The translations under genes and the position numbers were made by a program. This document shows, in pieces, positions 63,414-64,000 of a DNA stretch of 64,000 nucleotides. The stretch is from Serpentinimonas barnesii (GTDB lineage Bacteria; Pseudomonadota; Gammaproteobacteria; Burkholderiales; Burkholderiaceae_C). The DNA is taken from contig NZ_BAWN01000032.1 of the NCBI RefSeq assembly GCF_000696225.1, positions 33,471-97,470 of the forward strand, read 5' to 3'. The number at the start of each line of letters is the position of its first letter. Positions within the stretch are counted from its first letter, which is position 1. Below the pieces are notes generated by a model. The model was not told where the DNA came from. It saw only the letters and a program-made list of their open reading frames with translations, and searched no databases.

Positions 63414-64000
<587 letters not shown>

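Overview
The window is about 64 kb of high-GC DNA with dense, short-spaced operons. It looks like the chromosome of a betaproteobacterium, most likely order Burkholderiales, family Comamonadaceae. That placement is my inference from protein style (67-residue omega subunit, bacterioferritin type, Bug-type binding protein, HTH-REC regulator beside ettA, dusB-fis-purH order); no 16S rRNA gene is present. Almost everything is core chromosome. The clearest accessory pieces are an IS21-like transposase relic beside a MazE/MazF-type toxin-antitoxin pair (about 40.5-41.4 kb) and a small arsenic operon (61.7-63.4 kb).

Layout. 1-1.6 kb: a cut-off CPA2 antiporter and a PmtA-like methyltransferase, both leftward. 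1.7-8.4 kb: a complete phosphate-starvation operon, pstS-pstC-pstA-pstB-phoU-phoB-phoR, with a clear Pho box and a terminator-like hairpin after pstS. 8.4-12.4 kb (leftward): membrane glycosyltransferase, rpmE2, rho, trxA. 12.48-12.58 kb: the 4.5S SRP RNA gene ffs. 12.7-19.2 kb: uppP, an alpha/beta hydrolase, greB, and the leftward stringent-response run yicC-gmk-rpoZ-spoT. 19.3-27.6 kb: a Ser/Thr kinase and PP2C phosphatase pair, rph-rdgB-hemW, a CBS protein and a DUF349 protein.

27.7-31.3 kb (leftward): TPR protein, two cyclophilins, lpxH, mtfA. 31.5-38.6 kb: cysS, AlkA-type glycosylase, accA, tilS, lysC, tRNA-Ser(GCU), ferredoxin reductase, dsbB. 38.7-42.6 kb: an EAL-CBS-GGDEF protein, the relic/toxin-antitoxin islet, a second PP2C and bacterioferritin. 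42.7-49.8 kb: mmsA, ahpC-ahpF, radC, fkpB-ispH and a Bug protein. 49.9-54.7 kb: serS, an orphan Dcm-like cytosine methylase, gloA, rhlE. 55-58.6 kb: ettA, an unusual HTH-receiver regulator with a histone-like tail followed by an Hpt protein, and a YqaA-type membrane protein. 58.7-64 kb: dusB-fis, purH, arsR-arsC-aquaporin, and a tadA cut by the window end.

How the genes work together. PstSCAB imports phosphate, PhoU couples it to PhoR/PhoB, and the Pho box closes the loop. GreB, SpoT, omega and Gmk sit together and all touch RNA polymerase or guanine-nucleotide signalling. AhpC/AhpF and bacterioferritin cover peroxide and iron stress. Protein phosphorylation (kinase, two PP2Cs), cyclic-di-GMP and an orphan HTH-REC/Hpt relay form a signalling layer with unknown inputs. 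The most interesting loci are the HTH-REC/Hpt pair, the kinase/PP2C pair, the arsenic operon that uses an aquaporin as its only visible exit route, and the long antisense overlap of greB and spoT.
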